From Verrucomicrobiota bacterium (GTDB taxonomy: Bacteria; Verrucomicrobiota; Verrucomicrobiia; Opitutales; Coraliomargaritaceae): a stretch of 64,000 bases of DNA. Below the pieces are notes generated by a model, which had not been told where the DNA came from, ran no database searches, and was given only the letters and a program-made list of their open reading frames with translations. This document shows, piece after piece, positions 44,872 to 54,191 of this stretch (position 1 is the stretch's first letter; every line of letters starts with the position of its first letter). A program made the position numbers and the translations under genes. The stretch spans positions 1-64,000 of the forward strand of contig JAAAPI010000275.1 of assembly GCA_009908325.1 (NCBI GenBank), read 5' to 3'.

Positions 44872-45954
44872 ATGGCAGAGATCCTGCTCCACCGCCGCAT
44901 GCTCCGGTACAAACTACTATCTCTCGCTCTTCTTCTCACGCCCGCCCTCCTCCAGGCGGCCACACCCATCAAGGTCGTCATCGTCTCCATGTTTGAGATC
45001 GGCGAGGACACCGGTGACGTGCCGGGCGAATTTCAACTCTGGATCGAGCGCAATGAAGTGGAAAAAATCGAAGCCCCCCTCGGTTGGCGGGACTACTACC
45101 TGCGCGAGGACGGTCTCCTCATCATGTGCACCGGCGGTGGCGTGACCAACGCGGCCACATCGATCACGGCGCTCGCCCTCGATGATCGCTTCGATCTGAT
45201 GAAAGCCTATTGGATTGTCGCCGGAATCGCGGGCGTGGACCCGGAGGACGCCTCACTCGGTAGCGCGGCCTGGGCAAAATGGATTGTCGATGGCGATCTC
45301 TCCAAGGAAATCGACAGCCGGGAAATTCCGGAAGACTGGCCCTACGGCTATCTCGCCCTCGGTGCGAAACGGCCCAACACACTCGACGACGGCTGGCAGG
45401 TCGAGCAAATCAAGTTCCAACTCAACGAACCCCTTGTTGAATGGGCCTACGAACTCACCAAGGACTACCCCCTCCCGGATGACCCTGAATTGGCCTCCTT
45501 CCGCGAAATCTACGCCGGCTATCCCAACGCTGTGAAACCGCCCTTCGTACTGATCGGCGATTCGCTCTCGGCATCGACCTACTGGCACGGTTTCGCCCTC
45601 AATAAATGGGCGAACGACTGGATGCAGCTGCACACCGGCGGACAGGCGAACTTCGTCATGAGCAACATGGAGGACAGCGGCACAGCCACCGCCCTGCAGC
45701 GCGTAGCCAAAACCGGCAAGGTTGACTTCGACCGTCTGCTCGTGCTTCGCACCGCCAGTAACTTCTCCACCCCACCGATCGGCAAAGACGTCGCCTGGAG
45801 CCTGCTTGCCGATTACGCCGCCCAAGGCCGGCCCGCCCTCGAAGCCGCCTACCGCCTTCCGAAAAAGGTCGCCGAAGCCCTTATTACGGATTGGGATACC
45901 TACGCCGAAACCATCCCGGGAAACCAGCCCGACGTGTCAAAGACTAAACGTTAA
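44872..45954 (+). CDS. Exported purine nucleoside permease (NUP)-family protein
   Basis: About 360 residues (ATG 44872, or 44899 after nine residues). A signal peptide ([16 protein letters not shown]) precedes a NUP-family domain: [51 protein letters not shown] and [12 protein letters not shown]. The family is named for a fungal nucleoside permease but has a nucleoside phosphorylase-like fold and no transmembrane bundle. A periplasmic nucleoside-binding or phosphorolysis role is more likely. It fits nucleoside salvage with the exported deaminase and phosphorylase of this window. Confidence 0.82.
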   Translation: MAEILLHRRMLRYKLLSLALLLTPALLQAATPIKVVIVSMFEIGEDTGDVPGEFQLWIERNEVEKIEAPLGWRDYYLREDGLLIMCTGGGVTNAATSITALALDDRFDLMKAYWIVAGIAGVDPEDASLGSAAWAKWIVDGDLSKEIDSREIPEDWPYGYLALGAKRPNTLDDGWQVEQIKFQLNEPLVEWAYELTKDYPLPDDPELASFREIYAGYPNAVKPPFVLIGDSLSASTYWHGFALNKWANDWMQLHTGGQANFVMSNMEDSGTATALQRVAKTGKVDFDRLLVLRTASNFSTPPIGKDVAWSLLADYAAQGRPALEAAYRLPKKVAEALITDWDTYAETIPGNQPDVSKTKR

Positions 45955-45975
45955 ACATTCTCCAAAAATCGCATA

Positions 45976-46078
45976 CACCCATCCACAACTCCAACACTCC
46001 ACCCCTCCACCACTCCATACCTCCACCACTCAACCACTCCCGCCCCTCGCATCCCACATCCCGCATCTCCGAAAAAAA
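45976..46078. repeat. Low-complexity, G-poor leader upstream of adenine deaminase
   Basis: The 5' flank of the adenine deaminase gene is made of CCACTCCA/CCTCCACCA-like units; its first 65 bases contain no G on the plus strand. A related but longer tract lies before the DUF1152 gene at 56.9 kb. There is no convincing protein in the long frame that crosses it. Confidence 0.6.
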
Positions 46079-47875
46079 ATGCCACTCAACACAATCGCTC
46101 CACTCCACACCCTAACCCGCGAACTTGCCCGCGTGGCGCAGCAAACCGCCACTCCGGATCTCGTTATCACCGGAGCCCGCGTGCTATCGACCTATTCCGA
46201 ACGCATCCTGCCCGAGCGTGAGCTCTGGATCAAAGGCGGTCGCATCGCCTGTATCCAGCCTGCGGGCACGGCACATCGGGCAAATTTTGACACAGCTCAC
46301 TACGATGCGCGCGGCGGCATCATCGCGCCCGGCCTGGTCGATCCGCACATTCATATTGAGAGCAGTATGATGACGGCCTGCGCCTACGCCGAAGCAGCGC
46401 TCCTCAACGGCACAACCACAATTTTCTGCGACAGCCACGAGATTGGTAACGTGGCCGGGGTCGATGGCATCGAATGGATGCTCGAAGACGCCCGCCAAGC
46501 GGCCCTCAATATTTTCCTCACCGTGCCCAGCACAGTGCCGGCGACTTCACCGAAATTCGAGACAGCCGGCGGAGACCTCACGCCCGAGCGCATTGCCGGT
46601 ATCTTCGACCGCTGGCCCGAAGCCGTCGCACTCGGCGAGAAAATGGACTTCGTGCAGGTCGCGATGTCCGATGAACGCTGCCACGCCATCATCGCCGAAT
46701 CCTTGAAACGCGGGAAACCCGTTTCCGGGCACATCTACGGGCGCGATTTTGTCAGCGCCTACGCCGCAGCCGGGGTGACCGATACCCACGAAGCCATCGA
46801 CAAAGACATTGCCGACGATCTCTTGGAGGCCGGCATCTGGATCTTCCTCCGCGGCGGTCCCCCCACCACGCCCTGGCACAGTCTGCCCAAGGCCATCAAG
46901 CCCGTCACCGAAAGCGGTGCCGCCGCCAAACGCGTCTGCCTCTGCACCGACGACCGGGATGCCGACGATCTCTTTCTGTTCGGTATGGACTGGGTCGCCC
47001 GCCAGGCGGTCAAGGCGGGGATGAAGCCCGAGCTGGCCTGGAGCGCCGGCTCGCTGCACGGTGCCAACCGCTATGCCATGGACGGGGAAATCGGCGGACT
47101 CGGCGGTGGCCGCCGGGCCGATCTCGTGCTTCTCAACGACAATTTGGAGGTGCAAAATACCTGGTTCGGCGGCGAACTGGTCGTCGAAGACAAAAAAATC
47201 ACCGTAATCCTCGAAAAGACCCTGAGCGAGGATGCCTACACCTATCCACCGGCTGCCTATCAGACAGTCAAACTACCGAAAAATCATCAGCTCATACCCG
47301 ATCTTCCGTCCGGGCCATGCCGCCTCAACTTACTCCGCACTGAGTTGCCCGGCATCGTCACACTTCACCGCACCGTTGAACTTGAAGACGCACCTCAGAG
47401 CTGGGGTTCTGTGCTCGAGGCCCATGACCTCTGCTACCTCACCGTCATCGAGCGTCACGGTATCAACGGCGGCATTGGGCACGGACTACTCCAACATTTT
47501 GGCCTGAAAAACGGTGCCGTCGCCAGCAGCGTGGGTCACGATGCGCACAACATCGTCATGGCTGGCACGAACGAGACCGACATGCGCCTTGCCCTCGCCG
47601 AAGTAGAAAAGACCCAAGGCGCGGTTGTTGTCGTTTCCGCTGGGGAAGTCATGGCCAAAGTGGATTTGCCCGTTGCTGGACTGCTTTCGGACAAACGAGC
47701 TACCGTCGTGGCCGAAGAATCAACCGCGTTGAAAGAAGCTTGGAACAAGCTCGGTTGCACCCTCCCCTACATGGGCTTCAACTTGCTGCCACTCTCCGTC
47801 ATCCCGGAAATCCGCCTGACCGACAAAGGCCTGGTCACCGTCCCCGGCATGGAGATTTTGCCGCTAGTGGAATGA
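46079..47875 (+). CDS. ade: Adenine deaminase
   Basis: ATG 46079 gives 598 residues, close to known adenine deaminases (about 580-590). [18 protein letters not shown] carries the metal ligands and the ESS motif of this family. Further marks are [19 protein letters not shown] and, late, [18 protein letters not shown]. It deaminates adenine to hypoxanthine, which xanthine dehydrogenase can take to urate. A much longer in-frame extension upstream is non-coding by composition and is excluded. Confidence 0.92.
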   Translation: MPLNTIAPLHTLTRELARVAQQTATPDLVITGARVLSTYSERILPERELWIKGGRIACIQPAGTAHRANFDTAHYDARGGIIAPGLVDPHIHIESSMMTACAYAEAALLNGTTTIFCDSHEIGNVAGVDGIEWMLEDARQAALNIFLTVPSTVPATSPKFETAGGDLTPERIAGIFDRWPEAVALGEKMDFVQVAMSDERCHAIIAESLKRGKPVSGHIYGRDFVSAYAAAGVTDTHEAIDKDIADDLLEAGIWIFLRGGPPTTPWHSLPKAIKPVTESGAAAKRVCLCTDDRDADDLFLFGMDWVARQAVKAGMKPELAWSAGSLHGANRYAMDGEIGGLGGGRRADLVLLNDNLEVQNTWFGGELVVEDKKITVILEKTLSEDAYTYPPAAYQTVKLPKNHQLIPDLPSGPCRLNLLRTELPGIVTLHRTVELEDAPQSWGSVLEAHDLCYLTVIERHGINGGIGHGLLQHFGLKNGAVASSVGHDAHNIVMAGTNETDMRLALAEVEKTQGAVVVVSAGEVMAKVDLPVAGLLSDKRATVVAEESTALKEAWNKLGCTLPYMGFNLLPLSVIPEIRLTDKGLVTVPGMEILPLVE

Positions 47876-48150
47876 CCACGTGGCGTGCTCGCTTGGACGC
47901 CCCGAAGGTCAGCCTCCGTTCCAATGCCGAACGTCGCCAACAGCGCTGCGGGTGCTCGCCCTTCGATAAACTCAGGGCCTTTAGCCTGTTTACAAATCCT
48001 GAGCTTGTCGAAGGGCCGAAATGGCAAGCGAGCACGTTAAGGAAAACTCCACCCGTGGCGTGTCCGCTTGCGGACGCCCTGACGTCGCACTGGATGGTCG
48101 ACCCGCACGGCTCATCGTGCCGCCGGCGCTCGCAAGCGAGCACACCACGA
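47876..48150. repeat. REP-like repeat cluster, copies 2-4, plus a CCTTCGACAAGCTCAGG-type inverted repeat
   Basis: Gene-free DNA with several palindromic modules: CGTGGCGTGCTCGCTTG (47878-47894) complementary to GCAAGCGAGCACG (48024-48036); CGTGGCGTGTCCGCTTGCGG (48054-48073) complementary to CGCAAGCGAGCACACCACG (48131-48149). An inner pair, CCTTCGATAAACTCAGG and CCTGAGCTTGTCGAAGG (about 47959 and 47999), is also complementary. The outer modules match those at 44.57-44.63 kb. They are likely REP/BIME-type elements. Confidence 0.6.
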
Positions 48151-48160
48151 AAGGTTCCAA

Positions 48161-48637
48161 CTACTCCACCTCCGGAATTGTCGAACGGTCGAACTCCAGA
48201 AACTCCGGCGCCCAGGCCGGCACGCAGGTCACGATCAGGCGCAACTCCGTATCCGTATGGTTCCGTATATTGTGCCACTGATGCGGCGCGATAACGACTG
48301 ACTGCCCCGCTTTGACGATGGCTTCCTCGTCTTCCACCATCATCGTCCCTTCGCCCGCCACGATGTAGTAGACCTCCTCCATGACGTGGTGGTGCGGCAC
48401 CACCTCGACCCCCGCCGGGATCTTGATTTCAGCGATGCTCATCGACTTGAGCTTCGAGTTGCGCGGGCTGGCAATCTCCCGGGCAACCGCCCGGTCTTCC
48501 GCTTCATACCAGGGTTGGTCCGCCAGCGTGACGATTTGCAAGGGCGACTTGTGAGAGTATGTCTCTGCCTCTGCGAGAGGTGGAGCCGACAAGTGCACGA
48601 GAAAAAATGCAGCCAGGTATCGAAGGGTTATCTTCAT
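48161..48637 (-). CDS. Exported cupin-domain protein
   Basis: 158 residues with a signal peptide (YLAAFFLVHLSAPPLAEA) and one cupin barrel. VEVVPHHHVMEEVYYIVAGEGTM is the first cupin motif with its metal-binding His and Glu residues, and VVIAPHQWHNIRN is the second. Function is not predictable from the fold; a small periplasmic metal enzyme or sugar/metabolite binder is possible. It stands alone, convergent with the adenine deaminase gene. Confidence 0.75.
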   Translation of the reverse strand: MKITLRYLAAFFLVHLSAPPLAEAETYSHKSPLQIVTLADQPWYEAEDRAVAREIASPRNSKLKSMSIAEIKIPAGVEVVPHHHVMEEVYYIVAGEGTMMVEDEEAIVKAGQSVVIAPHQWHNIRNHTDTELRLIVTCVPAWAPEFLEFDRSTIPEVE

Positions 48638-48735
48638 AGAAAACAGACTGCTGAAAGGAACGTGCCAATAACTATTCGGTTTCGGAATCCTGTGGAAAGG
48701 CTAGGCCAAGAAAACAGTGCGGTTTAGAAAATTAA

Positions 48736-48763
48736 AAAGCCAGCGGAGTCATCCGCTGGCTTT
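48736..48763 (-). terminator. Intrinsic terminator of the TonB-dependent receptor gene
   Basis: A perfect 12-bp stem (AAAGCCAGCGGA with TCCGCTGGCTTT) around a 4-base loop, followed on the minus strand by a T-rich run (TTTTTAATTTT). It lies 27 bases beyond the receptor stop codon. Confidence 0.85.
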
Positions 48764-48789
48764 GAACTTTCAAACTATTTAATCCCGAG

Positions 48790-51360
48790 TTACCACTCGT
48801 AGGAGACAAGGAATTGATAGTTGGTGTCTGGACGAGCTACAGCAGATCCGTTCGCATAAAGAGAATTGTTAAAGTCCCAGTTCTCCTCATCCGTGATGTT
48901 GAAGGCTGAAATTTCAAAACGCCAGTTTTCGTATTCATAAAAGATTTTGGCGTCGATCTCATGCTGAATATCAACACGAGCCGTGTCAGCAGTTACCGTG
49001 AAATCAGATGCTCCTGAGGCATCCGCCGGATTTCTGACAACTGCCTCATAGCCTTCGTAGCCTGAGTTCATTTCTCCCCAAACGACGATGTTCGCTTGGA
49101 CGCCAAACCCATTATCGAACTTGTATTGAACGAGTCCGTTGAGCAGATGCTCGGGAACACCGGCGTTTTCAAACGTTTGCTCGCTGGCAAGACCACCGCT
49201 AATAAAACTCGGCGAAATGAAATAGTTATTCGTCTGTCCCGCTTCAGATGCGGTGTAAACCGAGGCCATTGGAGTCGAACCCGCTGGAAACGTTTTTTCC
49301 GAATCCAACCATGAGTAACCCAATGTGGCAAAGAAATTGCGGTTTGGTTGGTAGTTTATTTCGAGTTCAAGCCCCAACGTATCGACCGTTGTCACTTGGC
49401 CGGTTTGGTCACGTTCATCATACTTTTGCTTAAACAGGGCAGTCCCCACGTAAACTTTATCATCCAAAAAGGAGCCATTCAAACCGATTTCGAAAAGCTC
49501 AGTTGTTGAGGGTTCGATAAGGGATTCATAATCAACCGCACCCCCGTTGGCTGCAAGGTAGTTCTCACCTAGATTAACCGTCCCATAAACCGAGATATTC
49601 GGCATGGGCTTGAAAATTACGGATGCGTTCGCGTTATACAGCGCCGCGCTCTCATCCCGCTTGAAATAGTCGCTGAGCCGAGCCCCCGTTGAATCTACAA
49701 TCTCTCTGGGAATCTGTTGATCGTGATCAACGTAATCAATAGTAACGCCGGTAAGGAACGACAACTTTTCAGTGAGCTCAAAATCCGCCTGAATAAATGG
49801 GGCAATAATCGTTGTCTGTGTGTCGAGGCCACTGTCTTCGTCACCGTCTCCACCAACATACCATTGATTCAGTGTGCCGCGGCTTGGTTCATCGCTCACA
49901 TAGTTTTGGCCGGCGAACGCGGCATCCGGAACCCTGAAGTTATTGTTAGCGTCCCCTCTCGACAGATCGAAGAAGTTGACCGGCTCGTTGAGGAAATTGT
50001 TCACAGCCCAGATATCCTGATACTTCAACCGCACCCCATAATTCAGCGTGATTTTTTCCATCCCTTTTACGTCTTCAAATTCTTGAATTGCCTGAAGCCG
50101 ATTATCGATCGACCAGTTATCACGTTGGAGCTCAGAGTAATGGTAGGAGCTGAACGTTTGACGGTCTTTATAATGAAAATAGGTATTGTTCGTGATCTTG
50201 AGTGTGTCTGAAACCGTAAATTCCTGAATCGCTTGCGCCCAAAAAACGTCAGCGTTGGAATCGTCGCCCGGTGCGCTTAGCTTCCAGGATCGATCAACCG
50301 GCACGGTTTTATTTGGATCAATCGGTGTTATCGTATTCAAACCTGCAATCGCGATCGGCCCAAATGGCAGGAAGGCCAACTCGCCAGTATTGACTGCCCA
50401 ACTAGCTGGCGTGGGGTCACCGGTTCGTGGTGGCAAGTTTCCCAGGGCCGCGTCCGAAAACTGACCATTTCCCAATTGCGCGATGTGTTGGAAGTATTGG
50501 GCGTCGGTCTGGTCATTCGGCAAATAACGCCCATTATCAATAAGATCCTGGGTAACCCGATTGATACCCCAGTTCTCGGTGTAATTCCCGTTGTAGTATT
50601 CAGCCATTACATCCAAACGATATTTGTCGTTTGGCTTCCACGCGACGGTGAAGTAGGCGGACTGGCTTTTTTGGTAATATTTGTCCCAGAAGCCGTCCCA
50701 TTCCTTAGCTTCAACGGAAGCACGTACGGCTACTGTCTCACTTACCGGAATGTTCACATCCAAGTTAAATGTGTGCTGGTCGTAGCTTGCGATACTGTAG
50801 CTAACTTTCCCGCTATTTTGGAAATTTGCGCGCTTCGTTACCAGGTCGACATAGCCACCCACGTAGTTGGAAGTCCCGAAAACCGCACCGGCCGGTCCTT
50901 TCACAATGTTAACCGATTCAACCGAGTTAAAATTAATGGGAACACCATTACCGTTCACAGACATTCCCCGGCGCACCCCGTTGATAAAGAGATCGGCTTC
51001 CTGACCCCGGAGATTGGGAGTGGTCGGCGCGCCGAAGTTCGTTTTCGTGTATGAAGACGAGGTCAATTTGGAGAAGTCGCGGACATCCTTAATGCTGATC
51101 GCGTCCAACTGCTCACGTGAAACGATATTCACATTTCGCGGCGTATCCAAAATCGAACGGTCGCTCCCATAAACCGAGGAAATCGGACGTGAGGTCGCAA
51201 GGATGTTTTCTTCAATCGGCACATCGTCGGCACCGACTTCTTCGAGCATGACGACATCCTCTTCGACGAGGAGATCATCAGTGTCTTGGGCACCCAGGTG
51301 CCCCCATCCAGAGACAAGCCCTGCCGCGAGGGCGTATTTCCATATAGCATTGTTTTTCAT
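48790..51360 (-). CDS. TonB-dependent outer-membrane receptor
   Basis: ATG 51360 gives 856 residues. A signal peptide (IWKYALAAGLVSGWGHLGAQ) is followed by a plug domain at about 60-170 (NVNIVSREQLDAISIKDVRD; SVESVNIVKGPAGAVFG) and a 22-strand type barrel ending in the aromatic motif YQFLVSYEW. The acidic N-terminal stretch after the signal may hold the TonB box. It probably imports nucleosides, nucleobases or nucleic-acid fragments, judged only from neighbours. A strong terminator follows the gene and a 380-base region lies upstream. Confidence 0.9.
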   Translation of the reverse strand: MKNNAIWKYALAAGLVSGWGHLGAQDTDDLLVEEDVVMLEEVGADDVPIEENILATSRPISSVYGSDRSILDTPRNVNIVSREQLDAISIKDVRDFSKLTSSSYTKTNFGAPTTPNLRGQEADLFINGVRRGMSVNGNGVPINFNSVESVNIVKGPAGAVFGTSNYVGGYVDLVTKRANFQNSGKVSYSIASYDQHTFNLDVNIPVSETVAVRASVEAKEWDGFWDKYYQKSQSAYFTVAWKPNDKYRLDVMAEYYNGNYTENWGINRVTQDLIDNGRYLPNDQTDAQYFQHIAQLGNGQFSDAALGNLPPRTGDPTPASWAVNTGELAFLPFGPIAIAGLNTITPIDPNKTVPVDRSWKLSAPGDDSNADVFWAQAIQEFTVSDTLKITNNTYFHYKDRQTFSSYHYSELQRDNWSIDNRLQAIQEFEDVKGMEKITLNYGVRLKYQDIWAVNNFLNEPVNFFDLSRGDANNNFRVPDAAFAGQNYVSDEPSRGTLNQWYVGGDGDEDSGLDTQTTIIAPFIQADFELTEKLSFLTGVTIDYVDHDQQIPREIVDSTGARLSDYFKRDESAALYNANASVIFKPMPNISVYGTVNLGENYLAANGGAVDYESLIEPSTTELFEIGLNGSFLDDKVYVGTALFKQKYDERDQTGQVTTVDTLGLELEINYQPNRNFFATLGYSWLDSEKTFPAGSTPMASVYTASEAGQTNNYFISPSFISGGLASEQTFENAGVPEHLLNGLVQYKFDNGFGVQANIVVWGEMNSGYEGYEAVVRNPADASGASDFTVTADTARVDIQHEIDAKIFYEYENWRFEISAFNITDEENWDFNNSLYANGSAVARPDTNYQFLVSYEW

Positions 51361-51647
51361 GAGTTGTTTGGGTTTGTTGTTGTTTTTTAGACTGTAGTCG
51401 GCTCGCGCCTGCGTGTCGTGACCCAATCAGCATACCATGTGCCAGCAGCGACGATGCTTGTATTTATTTGTTAAATTTGGGAATAATTTCCGATTCCGTC
51501 CGTCGTTCACTGCAATTTTGAGGGAACGATAGCCGGTATATCAGGTGTTAAAGAGTCTCCACTCCGCTACACCCGCCCCTGCCCGCTCAATTCACCGAAA
51601 GGAACCCGTTGAGATGGGGACATTCTGAGATCACTCGCCTGCTTTGT

Positions 51648-51675
51648 TCACTCGTTGGCGCGCGCCAACGAGTGA
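51648..51675. repeat. Perfect 28-bp palindrome upstream of the receptor gene
   Basis: TCACTCGTTGGCGC followed directly by its exact complement GCGCCAACGAGTGA. With no loop it suits a dimeric regulator or a cruciform better than an RNA terminator. It lies about 290 bases upstream of the TonB-receptor start, between that gene and the P450 terminator. Confidence 0.65.
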
Positions 51676-51700
51676 TTGAAAGCGCCACGCAGCGCGAAAA

Positions 51701-51730
51701 TGCTTTATCCGAGCGCCATTCGGATAAGCA
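51701..51730 (-). terminator. Likely intrinsic terminator of the P450 operon
   Basis: TGCTTATCCGA and TCGGATAAAGCA form a near-perfect stem, and on the minus strand it is followed by TTTTC. It starts 12 bases beyond the P450 stop codon. Confidence 0.6.
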
Positions 51731-51741
51731 CCCGCCTATTT

Positions 51742-53109
51742 TCAAACCCGCTTGGTAAACCGCACCATAAGCGGCTCCTCGGCGGGGGCGACGACGGCAT
51801 CATACTTCTCCTTGAGCGACGGCTGGGTCAAAAACTCCATGTCGTAGTATTTCAGGATATTTGCGGTGAAGAGCGGCGGCTGGATTCTTGCCAAGGGAGC
51901 ACCAAGACATTTGTGGCGCCCGCCGCTAAAAGTGCCGTGTACGTCCTTGGGCGGTAGTTCCGGGTTTTCGATGAAGCGGGCCGGACGGAATACATCGGGA
52001 TCTTCGTAGATTTCCTCCATAAAATGGGCGAGTGTGTGCAGGTGCAGAACATCCGCGCCCTTTGGAAAGCGGAAGCCGCCGAAATCAAAAGCCTCGGCAG
52101 TGACCCGATTGAAAACAGGCACGCCGGGATGCAGGCGCTCGATTTCCAGTGTGGTGGCCCGCAGCTTGGGATATGGATCAATCGAATCAAATTTGTAAGG
52201 GTCCCAGTCGGTCAACTCAGTGCGCAACTCCTCCAACCACACGGTATCGGTAAAACTGTGGATCAATGACCAGGCAATAATCATGGAAGATGTGGTCGAG
52301 CCAGCCATAAATAGTTGCGAAAGGTCATGGATCAGCTCGGTGCGGCTGATATTCGGGTGGTCTTTTTCCTGCGCGGAAACGACTGCCGAAAGAATATCTT
52401 CCTTCTCCGGATCGCCGCTCTGCGCACGTTCGTCCAGAATAGAACCGAGGTATTTAAAGATCTTATGCCGCTTCCAGAGCTTCGGTGGGTATTGATACCA
52501 AAGCCAGCGTTTCCAGCCCATGTTGGACGCTTTGAGCATTTCGCGGTTACTTAACGCCATGGTTCGATCCATCCCTTCGGGCAGGTCTTTTTGCACGAGC
52601 ACCCGAGCCATCATGGCAATGATCACACGCATGCAGAAGAGGCGGAGATCGACAACCCCATCGGGCAGGCGGTCAACCTCGCGGAAGATTGCTTCGCTCA
52701 TACGGTCGGTGTGCCCCATGAGCACGCTGGGGCGGAAGCCCTGCATCATGCGGCGCCGCTTCTGCAAATACGGCTTACCGACGAGCTGGTTCAAATACCG
52801 ATCCGTGAACTGCTCGCGGAAATGGCGATTCGTCGAGTAGTAGTCCCAAATATCGTGATTCGTCCAAACGAAGTGATTGGCCTCGACGCCAGCCATGGCG
52901 TATTGTTCGCGCTCCGCGAATTTGACCCGAAAGAGCGCACCGTGTTTACGGTGACCTTCAAGGAAGACGTGCGTGGGGTCTTTCGCAAAGGCCGCGTCGC
53001 TGGCACCGCCCGGGGATCCATCGGGCGAAAAAAAAGGTAGTTCTGATGCGGGCCTGACGGGGGGTTCGACCGTCTCTGCATCCGTGGGGGTTACTTTATC
53101 CGTTTGCAT
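51742..53109 (-). CDS. Cytochrome P450
   Basis: ATG 53109 gives 455 residues. The P450 marks are present: FMAGSTTSSM in the I helix, LEIERLHPGVP with ExxR, FRPARF, and heme loop FSGGRHKCLGAPLA with Cys 401. The N-terminus has no membrane anchor, so it is soluble and needs an external redox partner; none is in the window. The ATG lies one base after the adenosine deaminase stop, so the two are co-transcribed. The order suggests oxidation of a modified purine or of an alkyl side chain on one; this is inference. Confidence 0.9.
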   Translation of the reverse strand: MQTDKVTPTDAETVEPPVRPASELPFFSPDGSPGGASDAAFAKDPTHVFLEGHRKHGALFRVKFAEREQYAMAGVEANHFVWTNHDIWDYYSTNRHFREQFTDRYLNQLVGKPYLQKRRRMMQGFRPSVLMGHTDRMSEAIFREVDRLPDGVVDLRLFCMRVIIAMMARVLVQKDLPEGMDRTMALSNREMLKASNMGWKRWLWYQYPPKLWKRHKIFKYLGSILDERAQSGDPEKEDILSAVVSAQEKDHPNISRTELIHDLSQLFMAGSTTSSMIIAWSLIHSFTDTVWLEELRTELTDWDPYKFDSIDPYPKLRATTLEIERLHPGVPVFNRVTAEAFDFGGFRFPKGADVLHLHTLAHFMEEIYEDPDVFRPARFIENPELPPKDVHGTFSGGRHKCLGAPLARIQPPLFTANILKYYDMEFLTQPSLKEKYDAVVAPAEEPLMVRFTKRV

Positions 53110-53110
53110 A

Positions 53111-54139
53111 TTATAAAACCTTCGCCGCGCTCGCGTCGAATTCGTCGAGCATCGTCCGGCGCTGTTCGTCTGTGACCAGCGCATGTTCAAAACCGTTTCG
53201 GGCCAGTTGCACCAGGGTCTTCAAGTCGTAGCCCGCCTCACTTCCCAAGACGACGAATTCGTCGGCGACCGTATTGCCAAAAATAAAGGGGTCGTCGGTA
53301 TTCAGAGTGCAGATAACCCCGGCTTCGATCAATTTTCGCAGGGGGTGTGTCCCGTAGGAAGCGACCGTCTTGAGCTTGAAGTTGCTGATGGGGCAAACAT
53401 CAAGGACCATTTTATGAGCGACCAAAAGTTCGAGGACATCCGGATCTTCGACCGCACGAAAGCCGTGTTCAATCCGGCTGACACCGAGTTTTTCGACGGC
53501 CTCACGGACGTGCCAGGCCGCGCCAAGTTCCCCGGCATGCGCCTTGGTAAATTTTCCGGCCGCCCGCGCGGCGGGCCAGTAGTCGAGCATCCAGTCGGCC
53601 ACAGGATAGCGCTCGGGACCATGCAAATCGATCCCGTCCAGATTTTTGAGATGCAGCATGTCTGTGAGCGGCTTTTCCGTCTCTGGAATCCACCCGTCAT
53701 GATGGAGGCCAATAAATAACCGCACTTCCAGACCGGGCGGCACGACCGAGCGAATGGCATCAACGATTTCCCCAATGGGTAACTGCTTCATCTGACAGAC
53801 GATACCGGCAAAACTGCACTCCAGGTAGCGGACACCTTCGTCCAACTTACGCTGGAAGAGAGATTTAGCCGAGCGTGCATAGCGCTCGGGTGAGTTATAC
53901 CAGCTGTCGGCATAACCCAGGATAAAATCTTCAAACGCCTTAAAGGTTTCGTATCGGTAGTCCGTTGCCCAGCCCGGAGGCGTCCATTCGGCAGGCACAT
54001 CCACCACCTCCCGATACTCGTCAAGCGCAATGGCACCCTCGATATGCAGGTGCATCTCGGTCTTCGGGAGCGTGCTGAAAATTCGCTTGAGTTGAACAGG
54101 ATCACCCGATCCCTCAATAGTCATCTTGCTCGGGTTCAT
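53111..54139 (-). CDS. Cytoplasmic adenosine/adenine deaminase family enzyme
   Basis: About 342 residues from ATG 54139 (a GTG at 54232 would overlap the gene before it and seems less likely). Motifs are TEMHLHIEGAI, KAHAGELG, RIEHGFRAV and LNTDDPFIFG: the four metal and catalytic blocks of adenosine deaminase. Members of this family also act on adenine or on N6-substituted adenines, so the substrate is open. No signal peptide, unlike the exported homologue at 1.9-3.5 kb. It is flanked by a hydroxyacid dehydrogenase and the P450. Confidence 0.85.
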   Translation of the reverse strand: MNPSKMTIEGSGDPVQLKRIFSTLPKTEMHLHIEGAIALDEYREVVDVPAEWTPPGWATDYRYETFKAFEDFILGYADSWYNSPERYARSAKSLFQRKLDEGVRYLECSFAGIVCQMKQLPIGEIVDAIRSVVPPGLEVRLFIGLHHDGWIPETEKPLTDMLHLKNLDGIDLHGPERYPVADWMLDYWPAARAAGKFTKAHAGELGAAWHVREAVEKLGVSRIEHGFRAVEDPDVLELLVAHKMVLDVCPISNFKLKTVASYGTHPLRKLIEAGVICTLNTDDPFIFGNTVADEFVVLGSEAGYDLKTLVQLARNGFEHALVTDEQRRTMLDEFDASAAKVL

Positions 54140-54191
54140 CAAACCGCGTTCAGCAACGGTTGTGCCATTTTTCAAACGGGAAGCTTTTTGA

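Noticed and set aside
45722-46078. Upstream extension of adenine deaminase (119 residues)
   Set aside because: It runs antisense-like through the end of the NUP gene and the G-poor repeats; homology starts after ATG 46079.
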